Positions 14,544 through 22,265 of a DNA stretch of 64,000 nt are shown one piece after another. The position numbers and the translations under genes were made by a program. Below the pieces are notes generated by a model. The model saw only the letters and a list, made by a program, of their open reading frames with translations. It was not told where the DNA came from and did no database searches. The first letter of the stretch is position 1. Each line of letters starts with the position of its first letter. The DNA is taken from positions 1-64,000 of the forward strand of contig NZ_CP026730.1 of the NCBI RefSeq assembly GCF_003369795.1. The letters run 5' to 3'. The stretch is from Streptomyces sp. CB09001 (lineage in GTDB: Bacteria > Actinomycetota > Actinomycetes > Streptomycetales > Streptomycetaceae).

Positions 14544-16151
14544 TCAGCCGCCGGACAGTTCCACGGCCCGCGCCCCCGGGGCGTCGGTACGGGCGATCGA
14601 CAGGGAGCCCTCCGCCGTCGGTACCGGGTCGGTGCGCCAGCGCTGGTCGTCGGAGCCGTCGTGCACCTTGACGACGACGTCGGCGTCCGGGGCACGGGTG
14701 GTGGCGGCGAGTGCGAGCAGTTTCTGCCCGCGCGGCACCAGTTCGCCCCGGCCGGTCAGCCCGTAGCGCACGTCGTCGCCCCGCTCGGTTCCCTCGTCGG
14801 CGCAGGTACCGAGAATGACGACTCCGGCGTCCGCCCGCGAGTCCAGACACAGCCCCGGGTCGGCGACGCTGCGCAGCAGACCGTCGTCCTCGTAGGTCCA
14901 CTCCTGGGTCCCCGCCCCGGAGCACTCCGCCAGCCGGGCGCCGGCCCCCGCCTTCGGCTCGCCCCGGACGTCGAGGCACAGGTTCGCGGCGACGTTGCGC
15001 AGCCGCGTGCGGTCCGCCGACGAGGGCATCCCGGCCGCGTCCGGCGGTTTCGGACGGCTCGTCGCGGACGTCTCGCCGTCGCCGTCGACCGCACTGGTGG
15101 AGGCGGCCGGATCGGCGCCACCACCGTCGTAGGACCACACGCTCACCACGAGCACGATGGCCAGCACCCCGGCGGAGGCGGCGCCGAACTGCCGGAGCAC
15201 CGACCGGCCGGAGCGCGGCCGGCCCGGCACCCGGCGCACCGGCACGGGGATCCTGGCCAGCAGCCCGGTGCGTGAGCCGCGGTGCCGGGCCGCGCCCTCG
15301 GCCAGCCCGCCCAGCGTCGCCCGCGCCGGACGCGAGTCGAGATAGCGCCGCGCACCCCAGCCGAGTACGGCCTCGGCGATCAGCGTGCCCAACTCCCGCT
15401 CGAAGTGGCCGAGTTGGTCGGCCGCGTGCCGGCAGTGACGGCAGTCCGCCAGGTGCTTGCGGACATCGGGCAGCAGGGCACCGCCCCGGCGAATCGGGAC
15501 GTCGAGCAGTCGGCTGTGGAAGCGGCACTCCTGGCTCGGCGCGAGCTGCCGGTGGGCGTGCAGACATCCCTCGCGGAATTTCTCACGCGCCTGTTCGAGA
15601 GTGGCCGACGCGGTGTCGGTGTCCATGCCCAGCAGACCGGCCGGGACGCTTATGGACTCGCCTTCGACCTCCGTGTGCCACAGCAAACAACGGGCCGGTC
15701 CGGGAAGAGAAGCGAATGCCCGGGCCGCCAGCGTGCGGTTTTCCGGAGTCAGGGACTTCGCCGCTCGCATACCCCGTCCCCCGGCGGGTTTGAGCAACTG
15801 CGGCAGGGCGCCGGATATCGCGTCGTCGCCGGACCACTGACGGACCGTGTCGCGCACGGCCACCAGCAGCCGGGGGCGCAGCGCGGTGGCCGGCTCGCCC
15901 TCGGTGAGCCGGGCCAGCACCCGGTGCCAGGCCGCGGCGGTGACCATGGCGGTGACCTGGGCCGAGGTGGCCAGGCAGATGGTCGCGTAGTCGTGCGCCG
16001 GCTGCCAGTGGCGGGCCATCAGCAGCGCGGCGATCCGGTCGGCCTCGTTCTCCGGGCCGTCCCTGAGCCGCGCGGCCAGCAACTCGTCGGACTCCCCGGG
16101 ATCCCCGCCCGAGGGCGGGTAGGCGGGCCGAGGGGGGTGGGGGGTGGGCAC
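14544..16151 (-). CDS. Sigma-like membrane protein with extracellular ricin-lectin domain
   Basis: This 535-residue protein starts at GTG 16151, with AAGGA nine bases upstream. Residues about 20-200 resemble an ECF sigma factor (region-4-like part ~140-195). A zinc-type motif follows: His233-x3-Cys237-x2-Cys240, as in anti-sigma zf-HC2 domains. One transmembrane helix (about 320-341) leads to a Ser/Thr/Asp-rich linker. A beta-trefoil ricin-type lectin domain (about 385-525; NLCLDVRG, TQEWTYEDDG) should lie outside the cell. The arrangement suggests a sugar-sensing membrane regulator that holds a sigma-like module at the membrane. It lies next to secreted GH9 and GH2 enzymes, which might be its targets. 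Function is inferred. Confidence 0.75.
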   Translation of the reverse strand: MPTPHPPRPAYPPSGGDPGESDELLAARLRDGPENEADRIAALLMARHWQPAHDYATICLATSAQVTAMVTAAAWHRVLARLTEGEPATALRPRLLVAVRDTVRQWSGDDAISGALPQLLKPAGGRGMRAAKSLTPENRTLAARAFASLPGPARCLLWHTEVEGESISVPAGLLGMDTDTASATLEQAREKFREGCLHAHRQLAPSQECRFHSRLLDVPIRRGGALLPDVRKHLADCRHCRHAADQLGHFERELGTLIAEAVLGWGARRYLDSRPARATLGGLAEGAARHRGSRTGLLARIPVPVRRVPGRPRSGRSVLRQFGAASAGVLAIVLVVSVWSYDGGGADPAASTSAVDGDGETSATSRPKPPDAAGMPSSADRTRLRNVAANLCLDVRGEPKAGAGARLAECSGAGTQEWTYEDDGLLRSVADPGLCLDSRADAGVVILGTCADEGTERGDDVRYGLTGRGELVPRGQKLLALAATTRAPDADVVVKVHDGSDDQRWRTDPVPTAEGSLSIARTDAPGARAVELSGG

Positions 16152-16254
16152 TGAGATGTTTCCTTCCCACGCGCAGGTGACTCAGAAGTTCCGATCGCCG
16201 AAAAGGACCCACGGATTGGTGTGTACCTCTTGGGCGGAGCGCGGGAGGTGTGAA

Positions 16255-16268
16255 TTCGCCATGGCGAA
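16255..16268. promoter_or_regulatory. 14-bp palindrome upstream of the sigma-like lectin gene
   Basis: TTCGCCATGGCGAA is perfectly symmetric and lies 104 bp upstream of the GTG start at 16151. It has the size of a dimeric repressor site. The binding protein is unknown. Confidence 0.4.
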
Positions 16269-16430
16269 ATCGGACCCGGCCCGTCAAAGCGCGTGCGAGA
16301 CCCGGCCTTTACCCCCCGCACGGGTGCTTCACTCTCGCACAAACCACTCATGGTCAACAAGGCGACCGGTCAACATCGGCCGCCTTTGAAAGAAGGTCAG
16401 AATCCACGGCATGCCATGATCCCCGACATG

Positions 16431-16485
16431 CCGAGAGGGCCGCACCGCTTTCCGCATTCTCCCGCGGAAGCGGCACGGCCCTCGG
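16431..16485 (-). terminator. Large imperfect hairpin after the GH9 gene
   Basis: Arms at 16431-16455 and 16464-16485 pair over ~20 positions with two small bulges and one CA/CA internal loop, around an 8-nt loop. It lies 45 bp beyond the GH9 stop on the transcribed side and is the likely terminator. Confidence 0.65.
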
Positions 16486-16488
16486 GCA

Positions 16489-16519
16489 CAGTGCGCAATG
16501 CGCAGTGCGCAGTGCGCAG
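16489..16519. repeat. AGTGCGC short tandem repeat
   Basis: Four TGCGCA units spaced 6-8 bp apart (AGTGCGCA / ATGCGC / AGTGCGC / AGTGCGC) lie between the GH9 stop and its terminator. This is probably simple-sequence drift. Confidence 0.7.
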
Positions 16520-16530
16520 GGGTCAGCCGG

Positions 16531-18774
16531 TCATCCCTGGTCCGCCACGAACGAGGCCATCCGGGCCAGCGCGGCGTTCCAGTTGATCGTGTGCTCGTTG
16601 GTCGACCAGGACTGGATGTCGTCGATGAAGCAGAACTGGCCGACGCAGCCCTGGAGTTTGCTCTGCGCGTAGGGGTCCTGGATGCTCGAGTTCGGACCGC
16701 CGGACAGGGTGCCGTCGGGCGGCGCGGGCAGCGCGGGGTCGAGCTGGTGGGCGTACCAGCGGCTGTGCTGGTTGTGCGCGTTGGCCTCGCCGTATCCGGT
16801 GACGTAGGACATGTTCAGCGCGTTGCGGCCCAGGATGTAGTCCATGGACTGGACGGCGCCGTCACGGTACTTGGAACCGCCGGTGATGTCGTAGGCGGTG
16901 GCGAGGACGACCGCGTTGTTCAGGACCTGGTGGCTGGAGCCCCAGTCGTACACGTTGCCGTCGGGGGCGTAGGGCATGCCGTACGGGTGCGCCTTCAGGG
17001 TGGCCAGGTAGCCGTCGGCGCCCCGGACGACGGAGCGGCGGACGTGGTCCCGGCCCGGGAGGCGGCTGGGTACGGTCGCCAGGTCGAGGCGGGCGGCGGC
17101 CGCGGTGCGCGCCCAGTCGAAGCCGATCGGGCCGAAGATGTCGGCGGTGTGGACCGGGGAGTTCAGCACGTGGTCCTTGAAGTCCCGCTCCCCCGTCGTC
17201 AGGTACAGCTCGGCCGCGGCCCAGTAGAACTCGTCGGCGACCTCGTTGTCGGGGTAGGCGCCGCCGCCGATGCCGTCGCTCTCGTCGGCGAGCAGGTCCG
17301 GGTGGGCGAGCGCCGCCTTCCAGGCGGTGCGGGCCGCGGCGAGCGCCTTCGCGGCGAACTCCCGGTCGTAGGGGCGGTACAGGCGGGCGGCCTGCGCGGC
17401 CGTCGCCGCCAGGTTGAGGGTCGCCGCGGTGGTCGGCGGGTGCAGCTCGCGCTTTTGCGGGTCGTCGCTCGGCAGCAGCGGCAGCCCGGTCCACTGCTCG
17501 TCGTGGATCTTGTGGTGCGCCATCCCGGCCAGCGGCTGCCCGTCCGGCACCTGCATCTTCAGCAGGAAGTCCAGCTCCCAGCGGGCCTCGTCGAGGATGT
17601 CCGGCACCCTGTTGCCGCTCTCGGGGATGTCGAGCGAACCGTCGCCCAGCTTGCGGGGCTCCCCGGTGCGGGCGTGCAGCGAGCGCTCGTAGGTGCTGAG
17701 CAGCTCCCAGGTGGAGATGCCGCCGTTGACGACGTACTTGCCGTGGTCGCCGGCGTCGTACCAGCCGCCGGAGACGTCCAGGGTGTAGTCGCACACGCCG
17801 GGTTGGCAGGGCACCTCGGTGTCGCCCTGGTTGGGCGCCGTGCCGACGTGTCCGGCGGGGCGTCCGTAGCCGGGGCGGAGTTCGTCACTGATCGCGGTGC
17901 CGCTGCGCTGTGTGTAGTAGTACTTCGCGGAGTCCAGGCGCAGCCGCTCGTAGGCGGCCGTGCCGATGTCGAAGGGGCGGCTGGTCTCGCCGTCGGCGAC
18001 CAGGGTGTAGCCCTCGCCGCGCTTCTTGTAGCGGCCGAAGTCGATCGAGTGGACGTTCTGCCCGGAGGAGGCGTCGACGCCGCGCGGCGTGCTCCAGCCG
18101 TGGGCGACGACCCGTCCGGCGTCGCTCTTCAGCTGCCAGGGCAGGCGGGTGGTCGCGTCGGTGACGAGGGTGGCGTTCTTCGGCCCCGAGGGCAGGTAGG
18201 CGACCTGGTTCACCCGCACCCGCGGCCCGGTGTCCGGCACGTACGGCTCCGGTGCCACGCCGCCCAGCAGGGACACGTCGTCCACGCAGAACCGCCAGGC
18301 GTCGGGCGTGCCGCCGAGCTGGAAGCCGACCTGGCCCTGGCTGGTGTCGACGGGCGAGGTGAAGGTGTACGAGTAGGTGTTGCCCGAGACGCTCAGCTGC
18401 GGGCTGACCTCGAAGTACGTGTCGTACGGGGACACCGACAGCCCGACGATCGCCCGGACCACGTGGTCGGCGGGCGTACCGGTGGCGGTGAAGGAGATCT
18501 TGTACGACTCCCCGGCGACCAGGGTGACGTCGTTCTGGCCGAGGGCGGCGTCCCAGCGGTTGGTGGTGCCGCCGGGGGCGTCGGCGCACAGCCGGCCGTC
18601 GGTCACGGCGGCGGTGACGTTGCTGCTCGTCCACCAGGAGTCCGTGCCGTTGTCGAAGGTGCCGTTCCTGACCTGCTCGGTCTCCTCGGCGCCGGCCGGG
18701 GCTGCGGGCAGCGCGGTGACGGCCGCCGCCAGCAGGGCCGTCAGGGAGACGAGCGCGGTTCTGCGTCTTTTCAC
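16531..18774 (-). CDS. Secreted GH9 endoglucanase with CBM4/9 module
   Basis: This 747-residue cellulase starts at GTG 18774, with AGGAG seven bases upstream. A Sec signal peptide (about 1-29) is followed by a family 4/9 carbohydrate-binding module (about 35-165), then a CelD-type N-terminal Ig-like domain (about 180-270) and a GH9 (alpha/alpha)6 barrel. Catalytic features include the Asp pair in [13 protein letters not shown] and the acid Glu in [13 protein letters not shown] near the end. It hydrolyses beta-1,4-glucan chains outside the cell. A perfect CebR operator lies 38 bp upstream, so induction by cello-oligosaccharides is expected. Confidence 0.93.
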   Translation of the reverse strand: MKRRRTALVSLTALLAAAVTALPAAPAGAEETEQVRNGTFDNGTDSWWTSSNVTAAVTDGRLCADAPGGTTNRWDAALGQNDVTLVAGESYKISFTATGTPADHVVRAIVGLSVSPYDTYFEVSPQLSVSGNTYSYTFTSPVDTSQGQVGFQLGGTPDAWRFCVDDVSLLGGVAPEPYVPDTGPRVRVNQVAYLPSGPKNATLVTDATTRLPWQLKSDAGRVVAHGWSTPRGVDASSGQNVHSIDFGRYKKRGEGYTLVADGETSRPFDIGTAAYERLRLDSAKYYYTQRSGTAISDELRPGYGRPAGHVGTAPNQGDTEVPCQPGVCDYTLDVSGGWYDAGDHGKYVVNGGISTWELLSTYERSLHARTGEPRKLGDGSLDIPESGNRVPDILDEARWELDFLLKMQVPDGQPLAGMAHHKIHDEQWTGLPLLPSDDPQKRELHPPTTAATLNLAATAAQAARLYRPYDREFAAKALAAARTAWKAALAHPDLLADESDGIGGGAYPDNEVADEFYWAAAELYLTTGERDFKDHVLNSPVHTADIFGPIGFDWARTAAAARLDLATVPSRLPGRDHVRRSVVRGADGYLATLKAHPYGMPYAPDGNVYDWGSSHQVLNNAVVLATAYDITGGSKYRDGAVQSMDYILGRNALNMSYVTGYGEANAHNQHSRWYAHQLDPALPAPPDGTLSGGPNSSIQDPYAQSKLQGCVGQFCFIDDIQSWSTNEHTINWNAALARMASFVADQG

Positions 18775-18811
18775 GTCCGGGCTCCTCGGGGGAGGTGGCG
18801 CTCGCCATGAA

Positions 18812-18825
18812 TGGGAGCGCTCCCA
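18812..18825. promoter_or_regulatory. CebR operator upstream of the GH9 cellulase gene
   Basis: TGGGAGCGCTCCCA is the exact 14-bp palindrome bound by CebR, the LacI-type cellobiose-responsive repressor of Streptomyces cellulase genes. It lies 38 bp before the GTG start. CebR itself is not in this window. Confidence 0.92.
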
Positions 18826-18875
18826 AATGCGGTCGCAGGACATGCTTGTGGCAGACATGACACGCCGTCAACGGT

Positions 18876-18911
18876 CCGGACGGGACCGGTTTCCAGACCG
18901 GTCCCGTCCGG
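18876..18911 (-). terminator. Strong hairpin terminator after the GH2 gene
   Basis: A perfect 15-bp stem (18876-18890 with 18897-18911) with a 6-nt loop lies just downstream of the GH2 stop. It separates GH2 transcription from the CebR-controlled GH9 gene. Confidence 0.85.
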
Positions 18912-18927
18912 GGCGTGGAACGGCGGT

Positions 18928-21900
18928 TCAGGCGGCCGGCGTCTCCAGGCGGCTGATGCGGACCGCTCCCCGCGCCTCGCCGGGGTGCCGGCTGGTGACC
19001 GTGAGACGGACCCGGGAGCCGCGCAGCCGGTCGAAGGTGACGACCGTGGGCGCGTCGGATGCGGTGGCCCAGTCGGTCCGCGTCCCCTCGGCGGTACGCC
19101 AGGCACGGCCGTCCCAGACCGCGACCTCGACGGCGGCGGGCAGGCTGTGCCCGTCGTCCACGGTGAAGGTGACCTCGACCCGGTCGTAGGTGCGCGTGCG
19201 CCCGTGGTCGACGGAGATCCAATCCTCGGCGCGGGCCCCGTCGAAGGCGGGCAGCAGAGCGGTGGCCGCCTTGTGGAAGCCGTTGGACCAGCCGGTGGCC
19301 GGGTCACCGTCCAGCACGGCGGCGGGGAGGGTGCCGGGCCGGCCGGAGTAGCTCGCGTCCGCGTGCGGGTGCTCCACGGGCGCCGGGTGCTCGGCCGGGA
19401 ACTCCGGGACCGGTGTGGTCGCCCGGTCGGGGGCCCGCCGGGCGCGCACCGTCGCGGTGTCCGTACGCAGGCCGTCCGCGCGGGCCGTCACCCGGAGCGT
19501 GCCCGGCCGGGTGCCGGACCGGACGATCGCGAGCGCCTTGCCGTGGAAGGCGGTGCGGGTGCGGGACTGGTAGCGCTCGGCACTCTCCTGGCGGCCGTTG
19601 TCGAGTCCGGCCAGCGAGCCGCCCGCGACGTCGAAGGAGATCAGGTGCTCGGCGCCGGGCACCACCACGCCGTGCCGGTCGACCACGTCGGCGGTCACGA
19701 AGACCAGCGAGCGGCCGTCCGCGTCGACGGACTCCCGGTCCGGGGTCAGGCGCAGGGCGTGCGGCGTCCCGGCGGTGCGCAGCACATCGGTGGCGACCGT
19801 CCTGCCGCCGCGCCGGGCGACGGCCTTCAGCTCGCCCGCCTCAAAGGGCACCTTCCACGTCAGGTGGAGCTTGCCCGCGCTGCCGTTGGGGCTGGTGTAA
19901 CTGCCGGGGTAGGGACCGTCGGTGAAGGTCTTGTCGTCGCCGGTGGGCTCGGTGGTCTCCAGATAGGCCCGGCCGTCGACGGTCTTCTTGGTGTCGAAGC
20001 GGCGGGTGCCGAGGGACTTGCCGTTCAGGTACAGCTCGACGGTGTCGACGTTGGTGTAGGCCCAGACCTCGACGGTGTCGCCCTCGCGGTGGTTCCACGT
20101 CGTCGGCAGCAGGTGGACCATCGGCTCGTCGGTCCACTGGCTGCGGAACAGGTGGTACATGTCCTTCGGGAAGCCGGCCGTGTCGACCGCGCCGAAGAAG
20201 GACGCCTTCACCGGGAAGACGTCGTACGGCGTGGGCTCCCCGATGTAGTCGATGCCGGACCACAGGAACTGCCCGGTGAACCACTTGCGGTCCCGGTCCT
20301 TCTTGTGGCCGTACTCGCCGCTCATCGTCCAGGAGGCGAGGTTGTTGTCGTAGGACGAGGTGGCCCGCCCGCCCGGCGTGTGGTTCTCGCCCGTGTTGAG
20401 GTGCTCCGGCTCCTGGTAGGTGCCGCGGGTGGAGGTCTCGGAGGACGACTCGGACTCGAAGAGGAACAGGTGCGGGTAGGCCGAGTGCAGGTCGTCCACC
20501 GACTTGGCGGTGTTGTAGTTGAGGCCGAGTCCGTCCAGCTTGGCCAGCATCAGGTCGGCCGCGGAGCCCTTGGCGGGCAGCCGGCGGTACTTGTCGGAGC
20601 CGATGACCAGCGGGCGGGTGTCGTCGGCGGCCCGGACGGCGTCGATGATCCGGTCGGCCATGGCCAGCCCGGCGGTGGCGGTGGAGTCGGGGACCTCGTT
20701 GCCGATGGACCACATGACGACGGCGGGCGAGTTGCGGGCCGCGAGCACCATCTCGGTGGCGTCCCGCTCGCACCACTCGTCGAAGAACCGCCCGTAGTCG
20801 TAGCGGTTCTTGCCGGTGCGCCAGCAGTCGAAGGCCTCCACCAGCATGATGATGCCCATGTCCTCGCAGACCTCGATCATCTCGGGCGAGGGCGGGTTGT
20901 GGGAGGTGCGGAAGGCGTTGACGCCCATCGACTTCATGAGGGTCATCTGGCGGCGGATCGCGTCGATGCTCACGGCGGCGCCGAGCGCGCCGAGGTCGTG
21001 GTGCAGGTCGACACCCTTGATCTTGGCGTGCCTGCCGTTGAGGTGGAAGCCCTCGTCGGGGTCGACGTGGAAGGTGCGGATGCCGAACGGGGTGCGGTAG
21101 GTGTCGACGGTCCGGCCGCCGACGCGCAGTTCGGTGTGCAGGGTGTAGCGGTGCGGGCTCGCGAAGTCCCACAGCCGCGGACGCCGGACGGTGAGTTCGT
21201 GGGTGTCGGTGAGCGCGTCGGTGACGTCCACCGTGGAGGCGGTACGGGCCGCGGTGCGGCCTTCCGCGTCCGTCACCGTCGACCGGATCTCGACCTCGCG
21301 TGCGGTGCCCGAGGCGTTCACCACCGACGTCTCCACCCGGACGACGGCGCTCTCCTCGCTCACCCGGGGCGTGGTGACGCGGGTGCCCCAGCGCCGTACG
21401 TGCACCGGCTCGGTGACGACCAGCCGGGCCTCGCGGTAGATGCCGCTGCCGGAGTACCAGCGGCTGCTCGGCAGTTGGTTGCGCACCCGCACCGCGAGGA
21501 CGTTCTCGGTGCGGCCGTCGGTGTGCACCAGGTCGGTGAGGTCGAGGGCGAAGCCGGTGTAGCCGTAGGGGTGGTGGCCGACCTCCCGTCCGTTGCAGTG
21601 GACGCGGGAGTCCATGTACACGCCGTCGAACTCGACCGATATCCGCTTCCCGGCCAGGGCGGGCGGCAGGGTGAAGGCGAGGCGGTACCAGCCGAGGCCG
21701 CCCGGCAGGAAGCCGGTGCCGCTGGTGGTGCCGTGCTCGGTGGTGGGCGCCTGCTCGATGCTCCAGTCGTGCGGGACGGCGACCTCGCGCCACGCCGAGT
21801 CGTCGTGGGCGGGATCGGCGGCGTCCGTGACGTCCTCGGCCGCGCCGTCGGGGTCGATCAGCCGGAAGCGCCAGCCGTCCCGCAGGGCGATGGTGCCGCG

Positions 21901-22014
21901 ACCGGCCGAGCCGCCGCTCGCGTCCGCGGCCCACGCCGACGGGGCGGCGAGCGCCATCCCGGCCGCGGGCGTGGCGGCGGAGGCGATCAGAACCGATCTG
22001 CGCGTGACCGTCAT
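18928..22014 (-). CDS. Tat-secreted GH2 beta-galactosidase-like enzyme
   Basis: This 1028-residue secreted glycoside hydrolase starts at ATG 22014, with GGGAGA upstream. The twin-arginine signal (TRRSVLIASAA, then APSAWAAD) indicates export of a folded enzyme. The GH2 sugar-binding, Ig-like and TIM-barrel domains occupy about 40-620. The acid/base Glu is in WSIGNEVPD; the nucleophile Glu is probably in LFESESSSE. Ig-like domains (about 650-870, DUF4982/Big type) and a discoidin/F5-8-type C-terminal domain (about 890-1028) follow. Family activity includes beta-galactosidase and related exo-hydrolases; the exact sugar is not predictable. It is divergent from the SpoIIE-type gene. Confidence 0.9.
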   Translation of the reverse strand: MTVTRRSVLIASAATPAAGMALAAPSAWAADASGGSAGRGTIALRDGWRFRLIDPDGAAEDVTDAADPAHDDSAWREVAVPHDWSIEQAPTTEHGTTSGTGFLPGGLGWYRLAFTLPPALAGKRISVEFDGVYMDSRVHCNGREVGHHPYGYTGFALDLTDLVHTDGRTENVLAVRVRNQLPSSRWYSGSGIYREARLVVTEPVHVRRWGTRVTTPRVSEESAVVRVETSVVNASGTAREVEIRSTVTDAEGRTAARTASTVDVTDALTDTHELTVRRPRLWDFASPHRYTLHTELRVGGRTVDTYRTPFGIRTFHVDPDEGFHLNGRHAKIKGVDLHHDLGALGAAVSIDAIRRQMTLMKSMGVNAFRTSHNPPSPEMIEVCEDMGIIMLVEAFDCWRTGKNRYDYGRFFDEWCERDATEMVLAARNSPAVVMWSIGNEVPDSTATAGLAMADRIIDAVRAADDTRPLVIGSDKYRRLPAKGSAADLMLAKLDGLGLNYNTAKSVDDLHSAYPHLFLFESESSSETSTRGTYQEPEHLNTGENHTPGGRATSSYDNNLASWTMSGEYGHKKDRDRKWFTGQFLWSGIDYIGEPTPYDVFPVKASFFGAVDTAGFPKDMYHLFRSQWTDEPMVHLLPTTWNHREGDTVEVWAYTNVDTVELYLNGKSLGTRRFDTKKTVDGRAYLETTEPTGDDKTFTDGPYPGSYTSPNGSAGKLHLTWKVPFEAGELKAVARRGGRTVATDVLRTAGTPHALRLTPDRESVDADGRSLVFVTADVVDRHGVVVPGAEHLISFDVAGGSLAGLDNGRQESAERYQSRTRTAFHGKALAIVRSGTRPGTLRVTARADGLRTDTATVRARRAPDRATTPVPEFPAEHPAPVEHPHADASYSGRPGTLPAAVLDGDPATGWSNGFHKAATALLPAFDGARAEDWISVDHGRTRTYDRVEVTFTVDDGHSLPAAVEVAVWDGRAWRTAEGTRTDWATASDAPTVVTFDRLRGSRVRLTVTSRHPGEARGAVRISRLETPAA

Positions 22015-22025
22015 GACGGATCTCC

Positions 22026-22059
22026 CTCATCAGAACTCATCGAGGCTCATCAGAACTCA
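22026..22059. promoter_or_regulatory. Paired 14-bp direct repeats at the GH2 promoter
   Basis: CTCATCAGAACTCA occurs at 22026-22039 and again at 22046-22059, 20 bp apart centre to centre (two helical turns), directly upstream of the GH2 start codon. This spacing suits cooperative binding of a regulator to one DNA face. The protein is unknown. Confidence 0.5.
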
Positions 22060-22265
22060 GAAGTACTCACAAGCGATCGCGAACAAACAGATTCTGACGT
22101 CGGGCCCCACGCGCCCGTCAAGGCCGCGGAAAGCACTTTCTATCCCGTGCCGCCCGGACCGCGCCCGGGACGCGTGGGGCTGCGGGGCGCCGTGCGCCCG
22201 ATGGGTCGGGGTCCGTTCGGCGCCCCGACCCACTAGGCTGGGAAGCAGGTGACGCGCTGATCACT

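Larger units (their letters stand above)
16152..16530. other. 379-bp intergenic region with palindrome and terminator
   Basis: This is the upstream region of the sigma-like gene and the 3' flank of the GH9 gene. It holds a perfect 14-bp palindrome TTCGCCATGGCGAA (16255-16268), a large hairpin (16431-16485) and a TGCGCA-rich repeat (16489-16519). No convincing ORF is present. Confidence 0.6.

Noticed and set aside
14544..16151. Ordinary soluble ECF sigma factor
   Set aside because: A clear membrane helix and a C-terminal lectin domain make this a membrane-anchored fusion instead.
16498..18810. Open frame of 770 codons antisense to the GH9 gene
   Set aside because: Repetitive Val/Gly/Arg sequence, a codon-bias shadow of the GH9 gene.
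18811..22236. Open frame of 1141 codons on the plus strand
   Set aside because: Antisense to the GH2 gene. The Val/Gly/Asp-rich sequence has no domain.
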